From: Rhodoferax sp. GW822-FHT02A01
GTDB lineage: Bacteria > Pseudomonadota > Gammaproteobacteria > Burkholderiales > Burkholderiaceae_C
NCBI RefSeq assembly: GCF_038784515.1
Contig: NZ_CP152376.1
Coordinates: 4,774,001-4,838,000 of the forward strand
DNA length: 64,000 nucleotides
Reading direction: 5' to 3'
Below, piece by piece: positions 1 to 8,100 of the stretch (within the stretch, counting starts at the first letter, position 1; the number at the start of each line of letters is the position of its first letter). A model generated the notes under the pieces. That model saw only the letters and a list, made by a program, of their open reading frames with translations. It made no database searches and had not been told where the DNA came from. The position numbers were made by a program, and so were the translations under genes.

Positions 1-492
1 TGCGAACACGCGGCGGGCATGGGGCAGCGGGAACTGCACAGTGTTGATGCACACCGGCACCACCGTCACCGGGCAATCACCCTCGGGCCAGAACAATTTG
101 AGCGGCAGGGTACAGGCATGGTCCACCAGCATTTCCTGGCAGGTGGTGACGTCAAACTCCTGGTCGACCAGATGGTTGATGATTTCCCAGGACAGATCCA
201 CCTCGCCCTTGAACGGAGGCAGCGTGGGAATGCCCCAGCCTTCGTCGGCGTTGTTGTACAGGGCTGCGGCGCCCACGGCGAAGGTAGGCATCTTGTCGAG
301 GAAGAAGTTCAGGCCGTGGTCGTTGTAGAACATCACCACCACGTCGGGCTTGACCTTGCCCAGCCACTGCTGCACGGGTGGAAAGCCATCAAAAAAGGGT
401 TTCCAGTAGGGCTCCTGCTGCAAGCCCTTGTGGATTGCGCCGCCGATTGCGGGAATGTGGGAAGTGCCCAGACCGCCAATGATTTTTGCCAT
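1..492 (-). CDS. ligB: Protocatechuate 4,5-dioxygenase beta subunit (LigB/PmdB-like), partial
   Basis: Catalytic subunit of the class III extradiol dioxygenase that opens protocatechuate between C4 and C5. The gene runs off the left window edge; 164 N-terminal residues are visible. It begins MAKIIGGLGTSHIPAIGGAI, and the His of GTSHIP is the expected first Fe(II) ligand. A second conserved stretch, VMFYNDHGLNFF, supplies the second metal His region. The start is 27 bp downstream of the alpha-subunit stop, so the two genes are read as one leftward unit. A gallate or methylgallate dioxygenase is possible from this fragment alone, but the separate small alpha subunit just upstream favours protocatechuate. 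Confidence 0.88.
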   Translation of the reverse strand, partial: MAKIIGGLGTSHIPAIGGAIHKGLQQEPYWKPFFDGFPPVQQWLGKVKPDVVVMFYNDHGLNFFLDKMPTFAVGAAALYNNADEGWGIPTLPPFKGEVDLSWEIINHLVDQEFDVTTCQEMLVDHACTLPLKLFWPEGDCPVTVVPVCINTVQFPLPHARRVFA

Positions 493-519
493 GTTGTGTG
501 TGCTCCTACGTAGGGTGTT

Positions 520-873
520 TTATTTACCGGCGGCCACCAGCATGGCCTTGAATTCGTCCTTGGTCATGCCGCGCTGTTGCGCGCCAATGTCCTGCATGTC
601 GAGCTTGAAGATGCCGGCGAACTTGGCCAGGTAGTAGGCATTGCCGCCCTCTTCCAGCAGCTGCAGCACCTGCTTGGAGCGGATGGCCGCCTTTTGCGAA
701 TCGGTGAGCTGGTATTTGGTCATGTAGGCCTCTTCGTCCTTCAGGAACTCGGCGCGGTTTTCGGCGGAGTTGAACGAAAAGCACATCTTGTTGAGTGCGT
801 AACCACGCTTGGCGTACTCGCCATCAAAAGGATTGGTGCCCGGAATGGGGGGCAATGCCGGTTTGGAAGCCAC
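520..873 (-). CDS. ligA: Protocatechuate 4,5-dioxygenase alpha subunit (LigA/PmdA-like)
   Basis: Small helical subunit (117 aa) that caps the active site of the LigAB-type extradiol dioxygenase. Conserved text includes GYALNKMCFSFN, the NRAEFLKDEEAY stretch and GNAYYLAKFAGIF. The open frame extends to 948, but the best start is the GTG at 873, which has a strong AGGAGA ribosome site 6-11 bases upstream (forward 879-884) and gives the usual family length. It is the first gene of a leftward unit with ligB and is divergent from the LysR regulator, which probably controls it. Confidence 0.9.
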   Translation of the reverse strand: MASKPALPPIPGTNPFDGEYAKRGYALNKMCFSFNSAENRAEFLKDEEAYMTKYQLTDSQKAAIRSKQVLQLLEEGGNAYYLAKFAGIFKLDMQDIGAQQRGMTKDEFKAMLVAAGK

Positions 874-940
874 AGTCTGTCTCCTGCATGGGGTTGAAAG
901 TGGTTGCAGTGTCAGCCATCCATTGCCAAAGATAAACAGA

Positions 941-954
941 TCAATCATGATTGA
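941..954. promoter_or_regulatory. Perfect 14-bp palindrome, candidate LysR operator
   Basis: TCAATCATGATTGA is its own reverse complement. It lies in the short gap between the divergent ligA and lysR genes and covers the possible lysR start codon at 947. The position suits autoregulation and control of ligAB by the LysR protein. Function is inferred. Confidence 0.5.
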
Positions 955-1861
955 ATATATGAGTAAATTCGATCATTTGGACCTGGACGGGCGTCTGCTG
1001 CAATTGCTTGTGGCGGTAGTGGAAACCGGCTCCGTCACCCGCGCGGCTGAGCGCCTGGGCGTCACCCAATCCGCCGTCAGCCACCTGTTGGACAAGCTGC
1101 GCGCCATCACCAACGACCCGTTGTTTGTGAAATCCGGGCGCGGCATCGTGGCGACCGAACGCGCCGAAAAGCTGGCTGCGCAAGCGCGCGAGCTGCTGTC
1201 CACGCTGCAAGGATTTGCCCAGTCCGACCAGTTTGATCCGGCCCTTTGGAACACCACCATCACCATTGCCGCCAACGATTTCCAGCGCGATCTGCTGCTG
1301 CCAGCACTTATGACGCGCCTGCGCACCAGGGCGCCTGGATTGGCGCTGCGGGTCATTCCGTCCGACGTACCCAGCCTGGAAATGCTGCGCAACGAGCGCT
1401 GCCAACTGGTCATCAGTCCCCGACCGCCCGACGGGACAGACGTGGTGCAAAAACGCCTGTTCGAAGACCAGTACCAGGTGTTCTATGACCCGCAGGTACG
1501 TCAGCCGCCGCTCACGCGCGCGCAATACCTGTCAGCCCGCCACGTGACCGTGGTGTACGAGCCACGCCGCTCACTGGACTTCGACCAGTGGCTTGCCGAC
1601 AAGGGCGTGCACCGGCAATTCGCCGTCACCGTACCCGGCTTTGCGGGCATTGCCCCCTTCGTCCAGGGAACGGATCTGCTGGCAACCGGGCCTGGGCTGC
1701 TGGGTCGGCATATGCTGCGCGACCTCGCGAGCACCAAGGTTCCCCTGGCCTGCCCACGCATGCCGATGTTCATGGTCTGGCACATGCGGCACCAGCACAA
1801 CCACGCGCATGCCTGGTTGCGGGGGCAGGTGGATGAGGTTGCAAAGGCGGTTATTGCTTGA
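947..1861 (+). CDS. LysR-family transcriptional regulator
   Basis: DNA-binding regulator of about 304 aa, normal for the family. The N-terminal winged helix-turn-helix is clear (LLQLLVAVVETGSVTRAAER, then LGVTQSAVSHLLDKLR), followed by an effector-binding domain from roughly residue 95. The start is at 947 (MIEYMSK) or 959 (MSKFDHLD); the second would leave the 941-954 palindrome largely in the leader. It is divergent from the ligA-ligB unit with a gap of about 75 bp, so it is probably the regulator of protocatechuate 4,5-cleavage, with protocatechuate or a cleavage product as plausible effector. The effector assignment is inferred from context only. Confidence 0.88.
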   Translation: MIEYMSKFDHLDLDGRLLQLLVAVVETGSVTRAAERLGVTQSAVSHLLDKLRAITNDPLFVKSGRGIVATERAEKLAAQARELLSTLQGFAQSDQFDPALWNTTITIAANDFQRDLLLPALMTRLRTRAPGLALRVIPSDVPSLEMLRNERCQLVISPRPPDGTDVVQKRLFEDQYQVFYDPQVRQPPLTRAQYLSARHVTVVYEPRRSLDFDQWLADKGVHRQFAVTVPGFAGIAPFVQGTDLLATGPGLLGRHMLRDLASTKVPLACPRMPMFMVWHMRHQHNHAHAWLRGQVDEVAKAVIA

Positions 1862-1891
1862 GGTGTTTGGCCCCCTCTCCCAACAAGAAAC

Positions 1892-2725
1892 TCAGTAACT
1901 CAACCGCGCCACCGACCGCAACACCTCCGCCGTCGTGGTCGGCAAATCAAAGTACTCCAGATAAGCCGGAATCTGCTCAAACAGCATGTCCGAGCCCACC
2001 TGCACCGCGCATCCCTGGGCCTTGGCCGCCTGCAGGAAGGCGGTCATCTCGGTGCGCATCACCACTTCGCCCACAAAGGTGTTGGCCGACAAGCGAGAGA
2101 CGTCCAGCGGTAGCGGGTCGCCCTCGTTCATGCCCATGGGTGTGGCGTTCACCACCAAATCAAAGCCGTGCGGATCGTTGGAACCGGTGGTCACGTTGAT
2201 AGAGGGGTAGTTCTGCTGCAAGCGTTGGCCCAGGGCGGTTGCGCTGGCTGTGTTGACGTCATACAGGGCAATCGCTGCAATGCCAGCTGCGGCAAGGGAT
2301 GCCGCGATGGCACTGCCCACACCGCCAGAACCCACCACCAGCACGCGCTTGCCCTTCAGGCTTAAGCCCTTGCGCTGCACGCCCCGCACAAAGCCCTCGC
2401 CATCAAACATGTCACCCACCAGCTTGCCGTCGGCGCGGCGCTTCACTGCATTGCAGGCACCGGCCACCTTGACCGTGGGCGTGACTTCGTTCAGCAGCCC
2501 TACGGTGGTCACCTTGTGCGGCATGGTGATCAGGGCACCGCGGATATTGGTCAGGCTGAACACGGCCTTGAGAAACGCCGGATAGTCCGGTACCTGGCAC
2601 CCCATAGGTACCACCACCGCATTGATTCCCGCCTGCTCGAAGTAGGGGTTGTAAATCATCGGCGACTTGAAGGTGTGGGTGGGGTAGCCGATGTGGGCGA
2701 TGATTTCTGTGTTTCCGTTGATCAT
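1892..2725 (-). CDS. Shikimate dehydrogenase family protein, likely catabolic
   Basis: A 277-aa AroE-family NAD(P)-dependent dehydrogenase that interconverts shikimate (or quinate) and the 3-dehydro compound. The catalytic Lys is in ITMPHKVTTV and the substrate Asn in AGACNAV. The dinucleotide-binding loop is GSGGVGSAIAASLAAAG. The substrate loop reads PTHTFKSP instead of the usual SLS form, which suggests a paralogue rather than the biosynthetic AroE. It lies 9 bp downstream of the iclR gene on the same strand, inside a protocatechuate cluster. Its likely job is therefore to feed shikimate or quinate into 3-dehydroshikimate. Cofactor preference cannot be read with certainty. Confidence 0.85.
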   Translation of the reverse strand: MINGNTEIIAHIGYPTHTFKSPMIYNPYFEQAGINAVVVPMGCQVPDYPAFLKAVFSLTNIRGALITMPHKVTTVGLLNEVTPTVKVAGACNAVKRRADGKLVGDMFDGEGFVRGVQRKGLSLKGKRVLVVGSGGVGSAIAASLAAAGIAAIALYDVNTASATALGQRLQQNYPSINVTTGSNDPHGFDLVVNATPMGMNEGDPLPLDVSRLSANTFVGEVVMRTEMTAFLQAAKAQGCAVQVGSDMLFEQIPAYLEYFDLPTTTAEVLRSVARLSY

Positions 2726-2734
2726 GCTGTGTTG

Positions 2735-3541
2735 TCAGAGAAGGTTGCGCATGGCGCGTGCAGTTTCCTGCAGCACCCCCAGGACACGCCGCAGCGCGTC
2801 CTCAGTCGATTCATGGCCCATGGGCATGGAGACGCTGACCGCGCCCACCAGATCCCCATGGTGGTCTATCAGTGGCACGGCGATGCCCCGGTAATTCAGC
2901 TCCAGCTGCTGCTCGGAAACCGCCCAGCCCTGCTGGCGCACGCGGGCCAGCTCCAGGCGCAAACGGTCCTTGTTGTCTATGGTGTGCGAGGTGTAGGCCT
3001 TGAGTTCGTGGTCTGCCAGCCAGCGGTCCACCCACTCCGGGCCGCGCAAGGCCATCATCAGCATGCCTGCCGCAGTGACGCGCGCCTGCACCCGCGAACC
3101 CAGGACAAAGCCGGTATTCATGCTGCGGTTGCTGCCGTTGCGTGCCACGTAGACGATGTCGTCCCCGTCCATCACGCTCACATACGCAATTTCGTTGGTG
3201 CCGGCGGTGACCCGCTGCAGGAAAGGCTGCACCACGCGAGGCAGGCGCGCCGACTCCAGATAGGACTGGCCCAGCCGCAAGACGCGCGGCGTCAGCCAGA
3301 ACAGCTTGCCATCGGTGGCCACATAGCCCAAATGCTGCAAGGTCAACAGATAGCGGCGCGCGGCGGTGCGGGTCATGCCGCAGCGCTCACCGGTCTGGCT
3401 GGCCGTCATGCGGGAATGTGCGTCGTCAAAGGCCTCGATGATGGACAGCCCTTTTTCCAGGCCGGCAATCCAGTCGCGCTTGTCCAGCCCCTGAGCCAGC
3501 GCGCTCTGGGTGCTTGGGTCTTGTGGTGTCTGGAATGCCAT
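2735..3541 (-). CDS. IclR-family transcriptional regulator
   Basis: A 268-aa regulator with an N-terminal winged HTH (LEKGLSIIEAFDDAHSRMTA to RRYLLTLQHLGYV) and a C-terminal IclR effector domain. It belongs to the PcaR/PcaU/PobR-like group often found with aromatic catabolism genes. The gene is transcribed leftward with the shikimate dehydrogenase and is divergent from the Liv-type importer operon. A 30-bp dyad sits in the divergent gap at 3601-3630. It probably controls both directions in response to a pathway intermediate. This role is inferred from context. Confidence 0.88.
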   Translation of the reverse strand: MAFQTPQDPSTQSALAQGLDKRDWIAGLEKGLSIIEAFDDAHSRMTASQTGERCGMTRTAARRYLLTLQHLGYVATDGKLFWLTPRVLRLGQSYLESARLPRVVQPFLQRVTAGTNEIAYVSVMDGDDIVYVARNGSNRSMNTGFVLGSRVQARVTAAGMLMMALRGPEWVDRWLADHELKAYTSHTIDNKDRLRLELARVRQQGWAVSEQQLELNYRGIAVPLIDHHGDLVGAVSVSMPMGHESTEDALRRVLGVLQETARAMRNLL

Positions 3542-3600
3542 GGCAGCAATTTTGATTTCAAGGAGCGCCGCCCGGCCTAAGTGCTAACCCTCGAAACGAT

Positions 3601-3630
3601 CGATTATCGAACATTTATGTTCGTTAATCG
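3601..3630. promoter_or_regulatory. 30-bp dyad, candidate IclR operator
   Basis: Left arm CGATTATCGAACAT (3601-3614), 2-bp centre, right arm ATGTTCGTTAATCG (3617-3630). The 14-bp arms are complementary except for one position. It lies 60 bp upstream of the iclR start and about 180 bp upstream of the importer operon. No other dyad of this size was noticed in the 269-bp gap, which otherwise shows only AT-rich promoter-like sequence at 3631-3680. Confidence 0.6.
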
Positions 3631-3810
3631 GTCATAAATTGGAAATTAAGCTTTTTGTTTTGAGATGTCACCGCTAAAGTTCGCTCCGAATCAGCCAAAT
3701 TGAGCGATCAACGCACAAAACGGAACACCAACCGCTCCGCGACTGCCGCTCTCCTTGCACTGGCTCAGTTGGCCCAAATGAGTAACTACTTCCCTAGAGG
3801 AGACACCTTC

Positions 3811-5010
3811 ATGCAAAAACGCACCACCCTCAAACTGATCGCAGCCTGCGCGGCGCTGGTCTGTGCTGGCACCGCCTTCGCACAGCAAACCATCAAGATC
3901 GCCAACATCGTGGAACTCTCCGGTGCGGGCGCAACTTCCGGCACCAACTTCAAGAACGGCGTTGAAATGGCCGTCAAGGAAATCAATGCCGCTGGCGGCA
4001 TCCTGGGCAAGAAGATCGAAACCACCACGGCCGATACGCAGAGCAACCCCGGCGTGGCCAAGGGCCTGACACAAAAGGCCATTGATGAAGACGTGTTCGC
4101 CATCTACGGCCCGGTGTTCTCCGGCTCCATCATGGTGTCCATGGCCGAAAGCCGCCGCGCTGAGATCCCCAATTTCACCGGTGGTGAAGCTGCAGCCATC
4201 ACCCAGCAGGGCAACCCCTACATCTTCCGTACCGCGTTTGGCCAGGCCCAGAGCTTCCCCAAGATTGCGCGCTACATCAGCGACGTGGCCAAGGTCAAGA
4301 CACTGGCTGTCCTCTACGTGAACAACGACTTCGGCAAGGGCGGTCTGGACAACATCAAGAAGAACCTGGCCAACACCGCCACCAAGGTCGTAGCAGAAAT
4401 CTCCACCGACTCCGGTCAGGTCGACTTCTCCGCTGCAGTGCTCAAAGCCAAGCAAAGCGGCGCTGACGCCCTGTTCAGCTATTCCAACGAGGAAGAGTCC
4501 GCCCGCATCCTGCGCGAGCTGCGCAAGCAAGGCTGGAACAAGCCTGTTATCGGTGAAACCACCCTGACCGGCCAAAAGGTGATTGAGCTCGCTGGCGACG
4601 CTGCCAATGGTGCAGTAGGCCACGTCGGTCTGACCGTGGACGCACCCAACCCCGAGGTGCTGAAGTTCAAGGCCAAGTTCTACCAGGAATACAAGTACAT
4701 CTCCGATCACAACGGCATCAAGGGCTACACCGGTGTCTACATGCTCAAGGCTGCCATTGAAAAGGTCGGCAAACTCGATCGCAAGGCCGTTGCACAAGCC
4801 CTGCACGGCTTGGTCATCAGCGCCAAGAAGTACCCTGGCGTGCTGGTGGACGTGGCCATTGACCAGAACGGCGACCTGGACCGCGAAAGCTATCTGGTGG
4901 AAGTGAAGAACGGTAAGCAGGAAGTCACCACCGTGCTGCCACCGGTCAATCCATCCTTGTTTGCCTCTGCTGCACCTGCTGGCGCCGCCAAGCCTGCCGC
5001 CAAGAAGTAA
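3811..5010 (+). CDS. Branched-chain amino acid-type ABC transporter substrate-binding protein
   Basis: Periplasmic ligand-binding component (399 aa) of a HAAT/Liv-type importer. A signal peptide is visible (MQKRTTLKLIAACAALVCAG, cleavage after AFA), followed by a LivJ/LivK-like type I fold beginning TIKIANIVELSG. The ATG at 3811 has an upstream GAGGAG site, which fixes the start and rejects the longer open frame from 3700. The C-terminus ends in an Ala/Lys-rich tail. It heads an operon with two permeases and two ATPases. Context with shikimate and protocatechuate genes suggests an aromatic or hydroaromatic acid ligand rather than an amino acid; this is inference. Confidence 0.88.
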   Translation: MQKRTTLKLIAACAALVCAGTAFAQQTIKIANIVELSGAGATSGTNFKNGVEMAVKEINAAGGILGKKIETTTADTQSNPGVAKGLTQKAIDEDVFAIYGPVFSGSIMVSMAESRRAEIPNFTGGEAAAITQQGNPYIFRTAFGQAQSFPKIARYISDVAKVKTLAVLYVNNDFGKGGLDNIKKNLANTATKVVAEISTDSGQVDFSAAVLKAKQSGADALFSYSNEEESARILRELRKQGWNKPVIGETTLTGQKVIELAGDAANGAVGHVGLTVDAPNPEVLKFKAKFYQEYKYISDHNGIKGYTGVYMLKAAIEKVGKLDRKAVAQALHGLVISAKKYPGVLVDVAIDQNGDLDRESYLVEVKNGKQEVTTVLPPVNPSLFASAAPAGAAKPAAKK

Positions 5011-5040
5011 GCCTTTTCTGAACGTACTGCGGACCTTCCC

Positions 5041-5916
5041 ATGACCGACTTCCTCCAACTGCTGTTCAGTGGCATGGCCACGGGCGCAATTTACGGCCTG
5101 GCTGCGCTGGGCTTTACCTTGCTGTGGCAGGCCAGCGGCACCATCAACTTCGCCCAAGGCGAGTTTGTGATGCTGCCGGCCTTCATGATGCTGGCCTTCA
5201 TGTCCATGGGCGCACCTTTGCTGGTGAGCTTCGGGCTGTCGGCCCTGGTGGCTGTAGTGGTCCTGGGTTGGGTCTTCAAGCGCGGCATAGTGGACCCACT
5301 GTTCAAGTACGGCATGATGCCCATCGTGGTGGCCACCATCGGCCTGTCCATCTCCATGCGCAGCGTCATCCGTGCTGGTTACAGCGCAGAAGCCTCACCC
5401 TTTCCCAGTCTGTTTGCCGACAAGCTGTACAACATCGCCGGCGTGACCATCACGCTGGCTGATGTGGGTACCTTTGTGCTGGCCATCGCGCTGGTGTTTG
5501 CAACCCAGGCCTTCATGACCAAGACGGTGACCGGTCGCGCCATGCAGGCAGTTGCGCAAAACACCGAAAGTGCTTCGGTGCTGGGCATCAACGTGCCCCG
5601 CATGATCTTTTACGCATTTGCCATCAACGCCGTGCTGGCCGTGGCTGCCGCGCTGCTGGTCACGCCCACCTATCTGGCCAAGTTCGACATGGGTGAGAGC
5701 CTGGGCAACAAGGCCTTCTTCGCCGCCATCATCGGTGGATTCAACAACTCCCGCGGCGCCCTGCTGGGCGGGCTGATTGTGGGCATCTGCGAGAACCTGG
5801 CTGCGGCCTACATCTCGCCAGCCTACAAGGACGCCGTCGCACTGGTGATCTTCATGGTTGTGATCCTCTTCAAGCCGCAGGGACTCCTGGGCAAGAAGGA
5901 AGAGCGCAAGGTTTGA
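5041..5916 (+). CDS. livH: Branched-chain-type ABC transporter permease (LivH family)
   Basis: Inner-membrane permease of 291 aa with about eight hydrophobic segments. It opens MTDFLQLLFSGMATGAIYGL, the typical LivH N-terminus, and has the conserved GRAMQAVAQNTESASVLGIN loop that couples to the ATPase. It starts 30 bp after the binding-protein gene and precedes livM. The substrate should match that of the adjacent binding protein, so leucine-type specificity should not be assumed. Confidence 0.9.
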   Translation: MTDFLQLLFSGMATGAIYGLAALGFTLLWQASGTINFAQGEFVMLPAFMMLAFMSMGAPLLVSFGLSALVAVVVLGWVFKRGIVDPLFKYGMMPIVVATIGLSISMRSVIRAGYSAEASPFPSLFADKLYNIAGVTITLADVGTFVLAIALVFATQAFMTKTVTGRAMQAVAQNTESASVLGINVPRMIFYAFAINAVLAVAAALLVTPTYLAKFDMGESLGNKAFFAAIIGGFNNSRGALLGGLIVGICENLAAAYISPAYKDAVALVIFMVVILFKPQGLLGKKEERKV

Positions 5917-5936
5917 ACCCGCAAGAGACACGCATC

Positions 5937-6923
5937 ATGAAAAAATTCTCTCTCATTGCCTGGCTGGTGGCTGGCGCGATTCTGCTGATCGCCCCGCCCT
6001 TTCTCAAGAACTACGGCATCTACCTGCTGAGCTACTGGATGGTGTTCGTCATCGCCACCATGGGCCTGAACCTCACCGTCGGCTATGCCGGTCAAAAGTC
6101 CCTGGGACATGCCGCCTTCTTCGGCATCGGCGCCTACGTGGTCGCCTTGATGATGAAGGCCGGCCTGAGCTTCTGGCTGGGCCTGCCCGTTGCCGCAGCG
6201 ATCTGCTTTGTGGTGGGCATCATCCTGGGCTTTCCGGCCCTGCGCGTGCAAACCATCTACCTGGCTTTCGCCACCCTGGGCTTCAACACGGCGGTGTGGC
6301 TGGTCATGCGCAACGAAGAGTGGCTGACCGGCGGCACCTTCGGCATCAACAACATTGCCCGCCCCTCGCTGTTCGGCTATTCGCTGGAAAGCAACCTGGC
6401 CTATTACTACTTCGTGCTGGGTGCTACCGTGGTCATGGGCCTGCTGCTGATGGGCCTGCTGCGCAGCCCCTGGGGCAAGGCGTTCACTGCCCTGCGTGAC
6501 AACCCCATCCGCGCCGAGAGCCTGGGAATCAACACCCGCGCCTACACCTTGCTGAGCTTTGCCATCGGTGCCGCCTATGCAGGCATTGCGGGTGGCCTGC
6601 TGGCCTCGCTGGTGCAGTTCATTGAGCCTGCCCCCTTCGCCGTGGGCTCCTCCATCATGATGTATCTGATGGTGGTTGTGGGCGGCCCCGGCTACTTCCT
6701 GGGCCCGGTACTGGGTGCTGCCGTGGGTGTGGTGCTGCCCGAGTGGCTGCGCTTTGCCCAAGCCTGGTATCTGTTCGTGTTCGGTAGCGCCGTGGTGCTG
6801 CTGATGATCTGGTTGCCCGACGGTCTGCTGAGCATTCCCGACCGCATCCGCGCCAAGAAACAAGCCAAGGAAGCGTCTGCTGCACGCGCGCTTTCTGCCA
6901 AGAGCATGGGAGCCCAGGCATGA
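5937..6923 (+). CDS. livM: Branched-chain-type ABC transporter permease (LivM family)
   Basis: Second membrane subunit (328 aa) of the importer. It has multiple membrane helices and the LivM signature GLNLTVGYAGQKSLGHAAFFGIG, with the coupling loop ALRDNPIRAESLGIN. The ATG at 5937 is preferred over a TTG at 5913 because it begins a normal charged-then-hydrophobic N-terminus (MKKFSLIAWLVAGAILLI). Its last codons overlap the livG start by 4 bp (ATGA), showing translational coupling. Confidence 0.9.
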   Translation: MKKFSLIAWLVAGAILLIAPPFLKNYGIYLLSYWMVFVIATMGLNLTVGYAGQKSLGHAAFFGIGAYVVALMMKAGLSFWLGLPVAAAICFVVGIILGFPALRVQTIYLAFATLGFNTAVWLVMRNEEWLTGGTFGINNIARPSLFGYSLESNLAYYYFVLGATVVMGLLLMGLLRSPWGKAFTALRDNPIRAESLGINTRAYTLLSFAIGAAYAGIAGGLLASLVQFIEPAPFAVGSSIMMYLMVVVGGPGYFLGPVLGAAVGVVLPEWLRFAQAWYLFVFGSAVVLLMIWLPDGLLSIPDRIRAKKQAKEASAARALSAKSMGAQA

Positions 6924-7708
6924 CACATCCCCACCACCATGACCGCGCAGCCAATGCTCCGGTCCTCCAGGTGACCGGCCTCAAGAAATCCTACGGCGCG
7001 ATCCAGGCTGTAGGCGGCGTGAGCTTCCAGGTGCAACCCGGAGAAATCTTCGGCGTGATCGGCCCCAACGGATCAGGCAAGACCACGCTGTTCAACAGCA
7101 TGCTGGGCCAGATCACACCTGACGCCGGCAAGATCGAACTCAACGGCGAAGACGTGACGCAGCTCGGTCCGCTGGAGCTCAACCGGCGCGGCGTGGGCCG
7201 TACCTTCCAGACGCTGCAGGTATTCGGCAAGATGAGCGTGCGCGACAACCTGATCGTGGCTGCCCAGGAACACAAGGGCTCCATGTTCAGCCGCATGTTC
7301 GCCCCCGGCGACTCCGGTCTGGGTGACAAGGCCGACGCACTGATCGACCAGTTCCGCATCCGCCACGTGGCCCACAAGAAAGCGGGCGAGCTGTCGTACG
7401 GCCAGCAAAAGCTGGTGGACATTGCCATGGCCTTCATGAGCCAGCCCGATCTGGTGTTGCTGGATGAGCCCTGCGCCGGTGTGAACCCGAGTCTGGTGGG
7501 CGGCATCTCCACCCTGCTCAAGCAACTCAACCAGAACCCGCAGATTGGCAAACACAGTTCTTTTGTGGTGATTGAACACAACATGGACTTTGTGATGGAC
7601 CTGTGCCACCGCATCATGGTGATGGTCGAAGGCAAGGTCATGGCCATCGGCACTCCGGCGGAAATCCGCGCCAACAAAGAGGTGCTGGACGCCTATTTGG
7701 GCAGCTAA
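6920..7708 (+). CDS. livG: ABC transporter ATP-binding protein (LivG family)
   Basis: First ATPase of the Liv-type importer (262 aa). Walker A is GPNGSGKTTLFN, the signature is LSYGQQKLVDIAMAF and Walker B is LVLLDEPCAG, with the H-loop in VIEHNMDFVMDL. It overlaps livM by 4 bp. Unusually, the partner livF does not follow directly: 392 bp containing a palindromic element intervene. A poly-His-like N-terminus (THPHHHDRAANA) is present. Confidence 0.9.
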   Translation: MTHPHHHDRAANAPVLQVTGLKKSYGAIQAVGGVSFQVQPGEIFGVIGPNGSGKTTLFNSMLGQITPDAGKIELNGEDVTQLGPLELNRRGVGRTFQTLQVFGKMSVRDNLIVAAQEHKGSMFSRMFAPGDSGLGDKADALIDQFRIRHVAHKKAGELSYGQQKLVDIAMAFMSQPDLVLLDEPCAGVNPSLVGGISTLLKQLNQNPQIGKHSSFVVIEHNMDFVMDLCHRIMVMVEGKVMAIGTPAEIRANKEVLDAYLGS

Positions 7709-7785
7709 CGCCATGCCGCATTCCGCACGTACCACCGCCGTCTGTTCTCGTCGTGTCGCTTGCTCTTCTGGGCGTGGCCATGCGG

Positions 7786-7881
7786 GACTCGGGCTGACGT
7801 GGCACTCAGCGCCGTTCGTGTCCCCCGGCCTTCGGCCTCCTCCTTTACCTCACCGCGCTGAGCGCCACGCCATCCCGAGTC
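7786..7881. repeat. 96-bp palindromic repeat element between livG and livF
   Basis: Arms of 26 bp at 7786-7811 and 7856-7881 (beginning GACTCGGG on each strand and ending CTCAGCG) are complementary at 23 of 26 positions. The 44-bp centre contains its own hairpin GGCC-TTC-GGCC (7828-7838). The layout is that of a REP/ERIC-like intergenic palindrome. The rest of the 7709-8100 gap shows no convincing gene. A weaker 10-bp inverted pair occurs at 7892-7901 and 7920-7929. Confidence 0.7.
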
Positions 7882-8100
7882 AAGAGGCATTGTTGGCACG
7901 CCAAGGGCTTTCAGTCATTGCACGCCAACACTGCGGTTTGCCGCTGACATCGGGGTGGGTGGTGCAGCGAAATAAAGGGGGAGCCTGCAGGGCGGAGGAC
8001 ATTCGCGGAACCATCCACCCCGGTGGCAGCAGCATGCCCACCCGCAACGCGCGCAATGCCTCGTACCAAACGCAAGCAGAAACAACACCTGGAACAAAAC

